This document shows positions 11,007-23,300 of a DNA stretch of 64,000 nt, in pieces. The stretch comes from Guyanagaster necrorhizus (Eukaryota; Basidiomycota; Agaricomycetes; Agaricales; Physalacriaceae). How positions within the stretch are numbered: the first letter of the stretch is position 1; each line of letters begins with the position of its first letter. Below the pieces are notes generated by a model. It worked only from the letters and a program-made list of their open reading frames with translations. It did not search any database and was not told where the DNA came from. The position numbers were made by a program, and so were the translations under genes. The stretch lies in contig NW_025064915.1 in assembly GCF_019112545.1 (NCBI RefSeq), positions 287,115-351,114 on the forward strand, given 5' to 3'.

Positions 11007-13768
11007 ATGCCTCCAAGACTAAGCAAGCGGCAACAAAGGGAGTTGGAGGAACTCCAAGAGCTTGGGGGATCCTCAAAGATCGTCGACACTGAAGGCAGCG
11101 AGGAGGAAGAGACAGCAAAGCCTGCCGCTGCTGGCTTTGCAGCAGTACGTCGATATCTTCCACCCTTTCGCAGCTAATTCAACTGATATATAGCTATTTG
11201 TCCCCGCAGACGACGATGCGGATGATGGTGATGACTCGATAGCGCATTCAACGAAATCGAAAAAGGTCCCTTTCATCATCATCAGTACACTGCACAGGGC
11301 GCTGATATATCTGTAGTCAGAGAAGAAGAAAAAGGTTCCAGCTCCTGTGGACAACACCTCGCCTAAAGCGTCTCGCTCCAGCACCCAAAAGACGGTGAAG
11401 AACGAGAAAAAGGCGGCAAAAAAGGCCAAAGCAAAGGCTCGGAAAGCGGACAAGGATGAGCTCGATGAGGTACTTGCAGAACTCTCACTCAAGTGCGTAC
11501 ACAGTTGCACCGTAATTGTGCGTTATCTCACGGAGAGCTAGGTATTCCAATACACCTTCGTCTTCCGGCACTACCACTCAAGCTTCTGTGGACGCTCTAG
11601 CCTCTCGGTTATCCGTGTCCCTATCCCATCTCGACAGCGAAGCCGAGATGCGCAAGTTTTTCGGCTCCAAGGTCGTCCAAGCGAGCAAAGCAGATACGCC
11701 CGGGGCTCCATCGTCCTCACGCAGACAGCATACGGCGCTACGCTCCCATCTGACTCGCCCGCAACCGGCTTGGGCCCAAGCACGGACTCGCCAAGGCCTG
11801 TCAATACGGCCCCTTGCTGAGAGTGAGTTGAGGCATCAAGCAGCAGCCGTTTCCGTTTCGGGCGAGAAGTGGTGGACTGTCGAGTACAGCAAAAAGTATA
11901 AGAGTATGACCAAGGTGTTCATACAGACCGTGCAAGCTGGTGGTATGTCGGCATATACTCATTCATGTTTTCAGCTTTCCTTAACGTTGTATTAGACCCG
12001 CAGGGACTATTTGACATGTGTCGGAGTATGCCCTGGCATGCCGATACGTTATTGCAGATGGCTCAAGTGTTCAGACACCGCGAGGAACACTCTCAAGCTG
12101 TCGACTTCATCGACCGAGCCTTGTTTGCCTACGAGCGGTCCTTCATCGGAGCTTTCACGTTTACGAGCGGTCTGAACCGCCTCGCGTTTGACTTTGTCGA
12201 GAATCGGCCCTTCTTTTTGGCTCTACATCGCCAAGCGGCGTAAGTTGATTGATTGTTCTTCCCTCTCCTTTTTTTTTGACAATGGGATGATCAGGGACCT
12301 TCAGCGTAGAGGGTGCCTACGTACGGCGTTTGAGTTTGCGCGGCTGATGTACTCGCTTGACCCGTGGAATGATCCACATGGGGCCCTTTATCATCTTGAC
12401 TATCTTGCTTTTAAAGGGAACATGACTGGATGGTTATTGGAGATGTTTGATCTCTTCAAGGGGAGACGAAAGGAGAAGGGGGCTCGCATCAATCCTAGCA
12501 TATTGCCTGGATGGATGTACGCGAGGGCTTTAGCTTTGAGAGTTAGTCGTGATACCAAGGTACCTCACTCTCTTGCTATGGATGTATCTGTCGCTAAAAA
12601 ATTTCTCTCCAGCAACGGGAGTCAAGTACAAAGGCATTGATCGAGGCTGTCAAATCTTTCCCTTCGGTCGTTCCTGTTCTAGCGGATAAACTGGAAGTCT
12701 CGTTACCCACATCTATACGTGGCCATCGTGATTTCAGAATCGAAACCGATGGAAAGTGCGTGTATATCGATCTTTGTTTGCAGGTCTTGCCGTTGACTTC
12801 CAGTCTGTCTAGCTCGTTGAAAGAACCGGTTGCGATTCTTCACCTTTTGTCTCACCTGTACGTTCAGCGGTCATTAGCGGTATGGAAAGATCACGCCGAG
12901 TGGTTCAAGGAGACCGTAACTACGCACTTCTCCAAGACCTCTTCCCTTCCCGTAACCGACGAACGCAAGATGTTTCTAGAACTGTTCAGTCACACGAATC
13001 TACAGTACGCGGCCTATCGACACGTCATGGTGCTAGAATATCGCAACCTGTTCCGATACATTCCCAGGGAGATCCTCGCTCGGAAGTCTTTGGACTGTGA
13101 TCCCCTACCTCCCCCAACGGCCGTAACAGCCTACGACGAGGAGTTCTTCGAAGGCGTCGACATTGATATACACGAACCTCTGACTAGGCGCCAGCGCCAA
13201 GCACAGGAGAGAAGGCTAGCACAAATTATTCCCGATGCGAATACTAGGGCACAAATAGAGGTGCGTATTACATTACATTCATGTCCATGGCTCTACGTAT
13301 CATTAATTTTGTACTACTACATTTCAGGCTCTGATGGCCGCACCCCAAGTTGCTGCGATGTTTCCTGGTGGGATCATGCAGTTCCTTCAGGCGTTCCAGG
13401 ATCTCCCTCAGGATATGCTGGATAACCTTCAGGACATCATGGTCCAGAATGAAGGGGGCATGGGGATGCCTGGGGGGATGCCCGGGGAGGTTGAAGTACA
13501 GTGGGCGGATCAGGATCCTGAGCCTGAGCCTGAGCCTGAACCAGCAGTAGGCGAAGACGAAGACGAGGGTGAGGATAGTGAGGAGGATGTCGCTCCGATG
13601 GCTGGGGTGAGCAAAAAGCACGTTTCACCTTCGTTCTGGTTTCTGATTGTGATGCAGCCCTTCCGGATGTTCAGCAATTGGGTAGGAAGTTTCTGGGGTG
13701 GTGGAAATACTGCTGAAGCGTCAGATTCAGACTCCGATGAAGAGCAAGCCGAAGCAGACATAGATTGA
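11007..13768 (+). CDS. RQC1: TCF25/Rqc1 family protein (ribosome quality control)
   Basis: The start at 11007 gives MPPRLSKRQQRELEEL, the conserved opening of the family. An in-frame ATG 12 nt upstream is less likely. The N-terminal part is acidic and then strongly basic (KKAKAKARKADKDE, about 11400-11460). The conserved TCF25 core begins at EKWWTVEYSKKYK (about 11860) and continues through DPQGLFDMCRSMPWHADTLL, HREEHSQAVDFIDRALFAYE and the ENRPFFLALHR block (about 12000-12235). Its helical repeats run on to about 13100, ending in LTRRQRQAQERRL, an acidic DPEPEPEPEP stretch and PFRMFSNWVGSFWGGG. About nine short introns are evident. In yeast, Rqc1 works with Ltn1 and Rqc2 on stalled 60S subunits; the same role here is inference by family. 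The stop lies 72 bp from the stop of the convergent kinase gene. Confidence 0.9.
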
Positions 13769-13840
13769 CATGAGATGTTCCCCCTCTAAATATAAATGTA
13801 TCCTTCCTTCCTTTCTTTCGTGATGGTCATCAATGGGGCA

Positions 13841-16651
13841 TTACCGTGATGTTACACCATTGGCGTGTGGGTAGTCCGCCAATGTATCTGCATAGCTACC
13901 ATCGACGAAGGAATCTTCTTGCTCTTCCTCGATGGCGTCTCCCCGGACATTATCGAGCATGCCGTTGAGCCCGACCTCGACGACAGCTAGACAACGACTG
14001 AGATCCTCGATGGTCCTGGCTAGTTCTGCACGCGTTTGGTGCGCTCCGACCAAGGTGGAGAAATCGAGAGGCCGTAAAGACGGCAGGATGGGCGAAGACA
14101 AAGCCGCTGGAAGATTCGACTCTGACCGGGAGTGTCCTCCTGAAAGAAGGGGTTCGGGCCGTGTATCTAAAGGCGGCGGGGAACTTGTTCGAGGAAGACC
14201 TAGTATGAACGACGACGCCGCCGCCGAGTTCTGGTGGGGAGTGTACATGGTTGAAGAGTTGAGATGGCTAGGCGTTGGCGAGAAGTTGCGCGTGGATGTA
14301 CCGGCTGCTGAGGGTGAAGGAGGGAGTAGGTCCGCAAGCTGGTGTTCGGACGTGAGTGAAGGGATCTACCGGGTTAAAGGTTAAAACGTAAGGCTGTGGG
14401 TTTTGTTATAAGGAGTCTATAGCGAATGACAAACCTTCAAGACGTCTTTCAGTCCCGGTGTGCCTAGACCATTTGTTCGGTAGGACCCACTTGAGTCGCT
14501 GCCGCTGCGATCGCGACGCCCTGCAAAAGGTTTGATGGGAGGCAGAAGAGGCGGGGACGGACTTCGTGGAGGAGGAGCCGGTACGGGCTTGTATATGACT
14601 GTCTCTGGAAGTGCGGTCGCAGATCGAGTTCGGGTTATCGGTGGAGAAGACCGAGGACTAGACGCGGATGGCGCACGTCGTACGGTCCCTGATATGTCCA
14701 GAGAATACGTCGACTGATGAGAAGACTGAGCGGGACTCAGATTCTTCGTCATGGGCGCATCCTTGCGTATCCTTTGGGGTTGTAAAGGCAACGTAGGTTG
14801 TATCCTTGGGGATGCGGAATTTGGTGATGAAGAAGGGAATTGGAACGCAGTAGGGGATGCCAGGTCAACCTGGCGTCGGCCTCTTTGAGGCTCGCTATCT
14901 ACCGGCATCGGAGAACGTTTTAAAGGTGTTTGAGTTCGCGCTGTAAGTGTCGAATTTGGGAGATCAGATGTCAGGCCGGCATTGGGTGTCGTTGAGAGTT
15001 CAATTGGTTTGGTATCTTGGGAAGGAGGGGGTATCTCGATATCGGCCAGTCCCCGCGTAGACCTAATATCACGATATGAGTGGGCAGACCTGGCGGAGGG
15101 CGTGGAATTCTGGGCCGCTTCTACGGCTTTGTCGATGTCGATGGTAAGAGGCATATTCGGGTCTTGCGAAGGTATATTGTCCCCTCGAGATTGGAGTGGG
15201 AATGGTATTTGCGACCGTTCATCATCAGAACCTGATATGCCAGGTAGTCCGGACTTTGAGCGTGCTGATTTGGGAAATACAAAACTTCGTGCGGTCTCAG
15301 CAACATCGTGACTAAGACCTTGGATGAAGCCTCCCAGAGGTAAGCTAGGCGCCTTTATGGTGCGGTCGTGACTAGGCGTTGATTTCGGTGGTGGGCTGGG
15401 AGTATTTCGTTGGGGCAGAGACAGTTGATGACTAAAGGGATCTGGGGCCGATTCATCTTCGAATAGACTGCGAAGCGAAGAAGGGAGTACGGGGCGCATA
15501 CTGGGCGCAGGAGGTGGTGGCATTTCTTCATCGTCAGCATCTAGTGGAATAAAGTCGTCTTCGATTGTGGCGAATGGGCGCCCGCGAACAGTATCGAATT
15601 CCCAAGGTCTCTCATCATCACTGTTCCTGTCAAGTCTACATAAAGACGTCAATGAGAATTCCAAGGTAAATTCGTTACACAACGTACTCGTCAACTTCCC
15701 AAGCAAGAGGTCCCGCCAGACTCGCTCTTGGGCCTGCTTGATGCAAACGACGAACAGCATCTTGTAGAATGGAATTAGGAACCTTGGCATTAGATTTCAT
15801 CCACTTGGCTTTGTACAGTTCGTCCGCCGAGGAACGCTACCCAGTCTGTAAGATCAAGCCAGAAAAGAAAAGAAATATTAGTAACACACCTCGCTGGGTA
15901 GCTCTCGGAGACACATTGCCATAAAGTCCCTCATGTCCTTTCCAGCTTCGCTATCCTGCAGTCGCGGAGGCTTCATCTTCGAAATAGTATCGACAATTGC
16001 TTCTGCACTCGCAAGATTAGAATGGGGAGGAGACCCTTTCGCCATCTCGTATATCATGATACCCAGGCTCCATATGTCGATTTTGGCATCATATGCTGGG
16101 TTAGTATGTAGGACCTCTGGTGCCATGAAGTGCAGCGTCCCCGTCATCGTGTTCCGTTTGCTTGATGTTGTCGCCAGCAGCGCCGACACGCCAAAATCAC
16201 ATATCATGACCTTGCACGTCGCGCTGACGAGAACGTTGGCAGCTTTGAGGTCTCTGTGAATAACAGGAACCTTGTGGAGATAGCTCAAGCCAATGAGCAC
16301 CTCGCGGACGATGACCGCCATGAATTTCTCCTCCAAGCACCCTCCCCGTGATGCCTTCATCAGAGACAGCACGCTACCTCCGTCAGCGTATTCCATTGCA
16401 ATCCACACCCTAGGGCCATCCATGTAGCAGCCGAAATACTTTGTAATGTTAGGAGCATCTCGCAGCTGCGACAGCAATGCCACCTCGCGTTGGATGTCGC
16501 CTACATCATCGTCGGCAGTGTCGAGGTCGATGATTTTTAAAGCGACGACGTTCCCGGTAGCGATATGGATACCCTTAGAGACAGAACCGTAGGCCCCTCT
16601 GCCGATGGTCTCGAGACGCTTGTAGAGGGTGAGGACAGACGGCTGCGACAT
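13841..16651 (-). CDS. KIC1: STE20-type GCKIII protein kinase, Kic1/Nak1-like
   Basis: The kinase domain starts within ten residues of the ATG at 16651: GRGAYGSV glycine loop, VALKII with the ATP-binding Lys, VIHRDLKAANVL catalytic loop, DFGVSALL, TGTLHFMAPEV activation segment and DIWSLGIMIYEMAKG (about 16630-15900). An intron at about 15893-15840 is followed by the end of the lobe (RSSADELYKAKWMKSN) and a further intron near 15640-15690. A long tail of about 550 residues, rich in Ser and Pro, extends to TLADYPHANGVTSR at 13841. One more intron joins the tail near 14440-14340. In yeasts Kic1/Nak1 belongs to the RAM/MOR network that controls polarity and septation through an NDR kinase; the role here is inferred from the kinase domain. 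The start faces the eIF2B gamma start 78 bp away. Confidence 0.88.
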
Positions 16652-16728
16652 CCGCGCACATGGACGTTCGAAGCCAAGTCGCGCTCGCCGTGTGACTCGA
16701 CTTTGAGCCTTGCTTCTGCACCATCACT
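16652..16728. promoter_or_regulatory. Shared 77-bp divergent promoter between kinase and eIF2B gamma
   Basis: The two start codons are only 77 bp apart and point outward. Both 5' leaders and core promoters must overlap here or reach into coding sequence. No clear TATA box is visible. Confidence 0.5.
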
Positions 16729-18393
16729 ATGGACCTCGACGTCTCAATATCGCCGCTTGTCACTCGCGAATTCACTGCTGTCGTGCTCGCTGGATTTGGT
16801 GCCGAGTACGTACAACATTTTGATAGAATTTTTCTAGTACTGAGTCCGCGGCAGGCTGATACCTCTGACGAGCGATTATGGCGATGAACCGTGTCCAAAG
16901 GCTCTTCTTCCTGTCGCGAATAAGCCTATGATAGACTATGTGTTTGCCTGGCTGGAGCTCTCAGGCATCAAGGGTACGTGACTGCTACCGTTGACCGCCT
17001 TCAGGGCTGATATTCCATTATGTAGACGTCGTACTCATTTGCCCGACGGTCCACCGGCATGCAATCTCCAATCATATTCACTCAGAGACGAGCGTGTCCT
17101 TGCGTATCGACTTGCAGACGTACGACGAGATCATGGATGCTAGCGTCGGGACGTGCTCTCTATTGCGGCACTTTGCCCACCGCATACAAACAGATTTTGT
17201 TGTCTTGCCTTGCGATTTCCTGCCTCCACCCTCTCTTTCCCTCAACACCATCTTGAACAAGTTTAGATCTGACCGGATATCCGACGGTGCCATTGCAACT
17301 ACATGCTGGTTTACATCAAATGAGATGGAGAAAGCAAACGAGCCGGATGACTGGAGTCCTGCTTTTCCTCCAGTCGCCGTAGTGTGGGATGATAAAAGCG
17401 GCACTCTACTTCATGTCGACACTGCAGATGACAGGGACATGAACGGTGAAGAGCTACAGCTTAGGATGTCCCTTCTAACGTTGTAAGCACCATGCATTCT
17501 CATCTCTGCTGCTCAACAAGTCCTCATTCAGATATCCACGAACCAAAGTGTCGACGAAGTACCGTGACTCACACGTCTACGTCTGCCGGCGTACTGTCCT
17601 CGACCTGCTACAAGAAAAACCGCATGTTGACTCATTCCGAGAAGAATTCATTCCTTGGCTATGCAAAGTACCATACCAACGGACACGGAGAGAAAAGTAC
17701 AGTCATGTATTGAACCCCATCACCAATGCCCCCACCCAGAGCACTGCACTCCTTCATTCTACCTTGTACGATGAGCCCCCCATTCCGTCCTCAAACCCCA
17801 AAGACTCTGCCAGCGACGAAGGTAGTGGGTCACCTACTACGCCCAGCCTACGTGTGGGCGTTCTCCTCCATCGCGATCAAGAGCCTGCTGCTCGGCTCAA
17901 TACCCTTCACGCCTACTTTGAAATGAACCGCCGCCTCATCACTCCCGACGTTCCTACAGACAGGTCGCTCGTTGACCAGAAAGCACAGATATCTACAGAT
18001 AGCATGGTCGGACCTTCGACGCAGATCGGCGAGCGAACGTCGGTGAAAAAGTCAGTGATTGGGAGCCACTGTGTCATTGGAAAGATGGTTAAAATCGTTG
18101 GATGTGTGCTTTTGGACCACTGTGTCGTTGCGGATGGGGCCAAGCTGGATGGATGTATCCTCGGGAAGAATACGAAAGTTGGCGCCAAGGCTGAACTTTC
18201 ACGATGTGTTTCGCAGGCTGGATACGAGGTCAATGCTGGAGGTGAGCTCGCATCATGCAAATACTAACGACTGCTAATCGTCTATCGTCAGAATCCATAA
18301 AGAATGAAAGACTGGAGATATCTGACTGGACTGGAGTCCTTGACGAGCAAGAGGATTCAGAAGAGACAGAGTCCGAGAGTGACGACGATTAAT
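16729..18393 (+). CDS. GCD1: Translation initiation factor eIF2B subunit gamma
   Basis: The N-terminus is a nucleotidyltransferase-like domain: FTAVVLAGFGAE, a short intron, then CPKALLPVANKPMIDYVFAWLE, the family's PK.LLPV.NKP motif. The Rossmann part continues through DVVLICPTV and TDFVVLPCDF (about 17030-17220). The C-terminus is a left-handed beta-helix of hexapeptide repeats (VGPSTQIGERTSVKKSVIG, HCVIGKMVKIVGCVLLDHCV, DGCILGKNTKVGAKAELSRC; about 18005-18220), closed by a very acidic tail after the last intron (TESESDDD). It has no W2/HEAT domain, so it is gamma rather than epsilon. Length (about 480 residues) fits. Gamma and epsilon form the catalytic subcomplex of the guanine nucleotide exchange factor for eIF2, in the cytoplasm. 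Four introns are evident. Confidence 0.92.
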
Positions 18394-19282
18394 CGCTGAT
18401 TTTTCAGGTTATCTACTGTCTACTGAAATGTTGTACGTTCGTCACCCAAATTCATGTCGAAACATCCATTCTTCGTTACTAAGCGTGTACACCATGTGTC
18501 GAGGGTAGATGGCTTTGCCCACGAAGGGTATTTCATGAATCATCGTAAGCCACCAGCTCGAGGGTACAGTTTGCCCGCCGTCGGGGCCTCCTGGCTATGT
18601 GCTGGAGCAGATGGCTCACTCAAAGGAAGACGCCCGCCGCGTTCCATAAGCCAACGAAGGATACTGTGGGGCACGCTTGGAGGACTGAAAACACTTATGC
18701 TGTCTTGATCTAGTGTTGGACCGCTGGTCGACGAGCAATCTGAGGAAAATTGGTGGAACTGTAGAAAGTAGCTGAATCTCTGATTAGAGGCATATGACCT
18801 CCATTGATTCGGCAGAGGCAATAAGAAAATACCACAGAGATCTGAACGAAGATTTCTGATTTCTCTGGGGATAATCATGGGTTAAATAATGCGAATCTGA
18901 GTCAAGTATCGCGTCGGTACTGGAACAAAGTATACATGATATTATAAAAATTTATTTGCCACATCTCCGGCCGTCTACGGGCGCATCGATAGATGTATTG
19001 TGGATGGTGTGTTTGGAGTATTGATGAGTAGATAAGTAGGCAGGTAGGTAGTATTACACGGTCCAACTGGGGACGTCGGGCGCAGATGATACATGATTGG
19101 TACACTAACACTTTAGCATAACAATCCTGTACTTAATTATCTACTGATACCTCTAACAAGACCATAGGCGGAGCTCACGGTCAACTTTACGCCGCTGGCC
19201 CCGGCCATAGGATAGCAGAATTTTGGGATCTATACGACATGCTGTCCTTATTATGGCCACCAAACTCATCAAAAATACATTT
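18394..19282. other. Intergenic gap, 3' ends of two convergent genes
   Basis: About 890 bp. A minus-strand frame at 18540-18878 (112 residues, including SVPHSILRWLMERGGRLPL) is open but matches nothing I know and has no partner exon. I see no RNA gene. Confidence 0.4.
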
Positions 19283-20236
19283 CTAACTAGAACTAGGATG
19301 CCACACTGCTTGGAGATATCTATCTTCCGGGATGCATTTCTTTAGCGTATTGTAGTCGTACCAAACGACGACCTCTTTACTAAGGGTAACAAACGCACGT
19401 TGGCTGAGGGAATAGGCCGAAGCTTCTAAATTCAAAGCTGACGGGTCCGGTCTTTGCCCTTCATCTGGTTGAACAGGGCGGTGCGCCATCATGAGCTGCA
19501 ACAAGTTCGTTAGTATTGAGTAGGGTGCGGACGAAATGGAGGATGATCACGGTGTCCGGGTAAATAACGGGTCGTCGAAATCGCACCTCAATAGATTTGA
19601 GGATAAGAGAGACGCCTTCACCCCGAATGAGAGAGTCGGCGGCAGATGGCCCACCGAGTTGATAGCCAAGATGCCTCATCCAGTGAATACGACTCTGATT
19701 TGGTCATTGAATTTCAGATGTTGCATAGCGATACAGAATACTAACTGATTCGAAGAACCGGACTGACGGGCATCGCCAGAATCAGTCAGGAAGCGAACTG
19801 ACAGCAACCAAGCTCACCATAGCGGACATTGTTCACATGTCTGCAGGAAATACTCAGCCGACGATAGAAAAAATATTTGCTTGACTCACTGGAACGAATC
19901 ATGGTCGCCCCATACGATTTGTTGTTCCCAAAAGTATCGAGGATCGTAGCCTGCTCGGGAGAGTGCCTTGTGCGCGTCCGCCTTGGCTTCCTGATACTGT
20001 TCTGACCGAAGAAAAAAAATGTTAATAAGTGACGTTTGTTGAAACCTTCCGAGGATAATACCAAGTGTATCCCCAGGGCCTAGCTAATTCAACAAGTACT
20101 ATATGTTAGCATCCGGGGGGGAAGACAGCGGCAGAGAACAAACATTAGCAATCGCACGTCTTTGATCCCGTCGAAATATATGAGGGGAAAAGATGCTCCC
20201 TTTTGCTCTCACAGCTGAACGGAGTGGACTTTGCAT
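19283..20236 (-). CDS. Hot-dog fold thioesterase, probably mitochondrial
   Basis: The start at 20236 gives MQSPLRSAVRAKGS and many Arg residues without acids for about 30 residues, like a mitochondrial presequence. Spliced exons then read GPGDTLEQYQEAKADAHKAL, YFWEQQIVWGDHDSFQHVNN, VRYVRFFESSRIHWMRHLGY, GVSLILKSIEVRFRRPVIYP and SQRAFVTLSKEVVVWYDYNT. The D.D...HVNNVRY.RFFE.SR block is the helix and catalytic region of the 4HBT/FcbC-like hot-dog superfamily. Six exons are needed; the intron after YPDT begins GTGATC, an unusual donor, so that border is the least sure. The stop is at 19283. Likely reaction: hydrolysis of an acyl-CoA thioester; the substrate cannot be told. The start lies 133 bp from the divergent URB1 start. 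Confidence 0.82.
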
Positions 20237-20369
20237 CCTTCTGACAGAGGAACAAGTAGAGATTTCTGGCACTCGCCGGCCCGGTAGTTGCCGAGGATAT
20301 TGTTGGTAGAATTTCCAATTCCATATTTGGCATTCACCACCACTTCAACTACGTTTTTATTTCTTTCGA
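20237..20369. promoter_or_regulatory. Shared 133-bp divergent promoter between thioesterase and URB1
   Basis: Opposed start codons leave only 133 bp for both promoters. There is no obvious TATA box; short pyrimidine-rich runs are present. Confidence 0.45.
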
Positions 20370-23300
20370 ATGAGTCGATCGTCAAAGCGCATCAAAGTAG
20401 ACACCTCAACTCAAAAAATATCCTCAGGAGAAGAAATCAAGGCGCTACTGCGGTCACAGGATGTCGAAACTCTAACTCGAGGTACGGTGTTCATTTTTTT
20501 CTGCGTGTCGTACCAAATTTTCTGCAGGACTCACTTCCATTCGGAACCAATTTACGGTCAAGCCGAATGAAACAATATCTTCCCAAGATAGCCGTTTGGT
20601 CCTTGCACAACAATGGTTGAATGGGTCGCCTGGTGCTGAGGATATTTTCACTCTCTGGGCGGGAGCGGAACAAGTGAGTACATTTGCCGATGAACTTTCG
20701 GAACGCGCTAAACCGTATTCGTAGCGCCAGACGGCATTGATATCGTTGTTGGTATCTGTTCTTGCTGTGACTTTGTCGCTACTTTCAAGCCACTACACGT
20801 ACCATTCGTTGGGACATCCAATTGTCAAGAAGTTGTTTTTACCTCAATGGACGCGGAAACTCAACTCGTATATCGGTGGATCTAGCAATGACCTGATTCT
20901 CTCTACCTTGAGGCTGTATAACAGCCTGTCTGGCTTTGCGCGCGGTCGTGAACGGAAGGGCGTAATGGAGGCTTTTGGTTGGGAGATCAAGGTCTGGATT
21001 CATTTTATCAGATATGCATTTTTAAAAAACCATGAGTCTTAGAGTCTACCAAAGTTGCTGAACTTAAGACGAAAATCCAAGACTGACGAGTCTGTAGACC
21101 CGCTCTCCAAGCCTGGTGAGTTTTTACGACATCCTGAACTTCTTTTCTAAATGGCCATGGTAAGATATCCGGACGCTGTACATGCTTTTCCTCCTATCAT
21201 TTGTGGATACCGATACCCCTACGCCAGTCAAGACCATGTTTATGGAGCAGCATCGTGACGCCTTTGTCTCTATGTTTAAAGGCCTATCTCAAGACCATTA
21301 TTCTGTCATTCGTAGAGTTTTGGAGGTTTCTTGGGCCGGGATATGGTCTGAACCCAAGCTGAAGCGAACGCTTAAGATTGGCGTGTTCAACGAGACAACC
21401 ATAGCGCAGGTAGATTCATTTCTTCTGCAAAGTTAATCAGAAGCTAATGCTCATAATAGCTAGCGAAAGTCTATGATCGTGTAGATTCCGAGGACGACGA
21501 TCCGGAACATGTCTCTGCCAATATTGTGCACCATTTTCTTCTAGCAATATGTACGCGGCCAGGTACGGGAATTTGTTTCAAGGACAATGGATGGTATCCC
21601 CGTGACGTCGAAGACGCGCAAGACGATGAAGAAGTTCCCAAGAGCCGAGGAGGAAAGTTGTACAATAAGATGTTAGCGAATGTCTTGCGATCACTCAAGA
21701 GCAATGAGGATATGCGACAGCAGGAACTCAGTTTGAAAATAATGTCTTCATGTCCTGAGCTCGTAGCAGGGTAAGCAAGATATGCTGATTATTTCCTGTT
21801 GACTGATTATTCTCTAGATATTGGTCCTCCGCAAGTCTAACTTTGGAACCTCGGCTGTCATCGCGGTGGATCACAAACATAGCCTTGTTTGGATCTATTG
21901 TATCCCTCCCGATTCCCGTTTCTTGCTTCATTCTTTCAGAGAACTCGGATGGGTTTCTCTATCGGCCATCCCCCCCTCCTCTGTCTATCATTTTGGAGAA
22001 CGTCTTTCCTTCAGTTAACACCAAGGTTCATTTCACAAAAGGACTGCAACAAGCTAGCCGCAGTTTGGTGCAGCACTGTACCGCTTTCGCGCTATCAAAA
22101 TGCCTTATGAAGTACCGCGATGTCACAAGTCATTTCCGAATGATCGCAGATGCGCTGGAGGAAGGGGAGGCCGACGGACAGTGGTCCAAGCGATGTCGCG
22201 AACTCGAAAGGGAGGCGCGTAAACGGGTCCCCGAATTTCAGGTCATTGTGGGGTATTCGCAGCGGACGACCGGGCAACTTGGTTCCCAGCTCACCGAATC
22301 TCAACGCCAGACGCAAGCTGCCCTACTAGCGGAGAGTTCCCAGCGACTATTGTGGCTCTATCACGACTGTTTACCGAGTTTAGTCTCGGAAGCTCGTTTT
22401 GACATCGGAAAGATGTTAATTAACTTCTCGAGTACCGAAACGGATGAAGGAGAAGGGAACAGTGAGAGTCTGTCATCGGGGGCGCGACAACTGCATCTTG
22501 TTAGACAATTACACGTCCTGAGGCTCCTTCAGTCCAACGATCAGTTTTCTTGGACTTCTAAACCAGGTGGGTCTTCCATGAACTAGAAGAAACATTGACA
22601 CTGAAGAATCATCGAATAGGTTCATCAAAATTCTCCTACTTGCATATTCTGTTGCAAGCACTCACATCCTCCAATGTTTCTGCGTTACATTCCGCACTTG
22701 TCCGCCTTCTGGAACATCTGTTGAGCAACAGTCTCATGTTCCAGCATAATCCAGATGAGCCTCATCTGTGGTTGATTTCCTTGCCCACGGGATGCCGCCC
22801 ATCGTCTGGAGGCGAATCACCTGATGGCGCCACGCTCACCGATGAACCAGAAAGCGTTCTTGCTTTTCTTGATGATTGCATACAGAGGTGTACTAAGACG
22901 CCTTATCGCTACATTGAGGAGATGCAGGCTTTGGAATCTGAAGATCATACTGAATCTCAGTTGCCAAGTCCGCTACTGATGACGCTAAGCGAGCAGCTTT
23001 CGGCTAAAATTGCTGCTGGACACCTGTCCGCTTCGGATGTACTTGCGCTTGCGACATTCGTCAGGAGTCTCGTTTTTCAGCTTCACAACAGTTTCTGCCA
23101 TAGGAAGGTACTGCTTTCCTTCACAGACAAGATTGACGGCATACTCGATCCCCAAAAACTATTTCCCGATTATCCGATCGTCACTACCGCCATTCGGAGA
23201 GAAGTTGAGATCCTCAAGTACTGTCTGTGGTATCCCCGAATTCCCAAGTCCCCGACGCCTACCAGCGTTGGTCAGGATGTGAAGAGTTTTCTTCATACCG

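Noticed and set aside
13437..13761. Minus-strand frames opposite the acidic repeat of TCF25
   Set aside because: They mirror the GAGCCT repeat that encodes Pro-Glu on the plus strand; no independent support.
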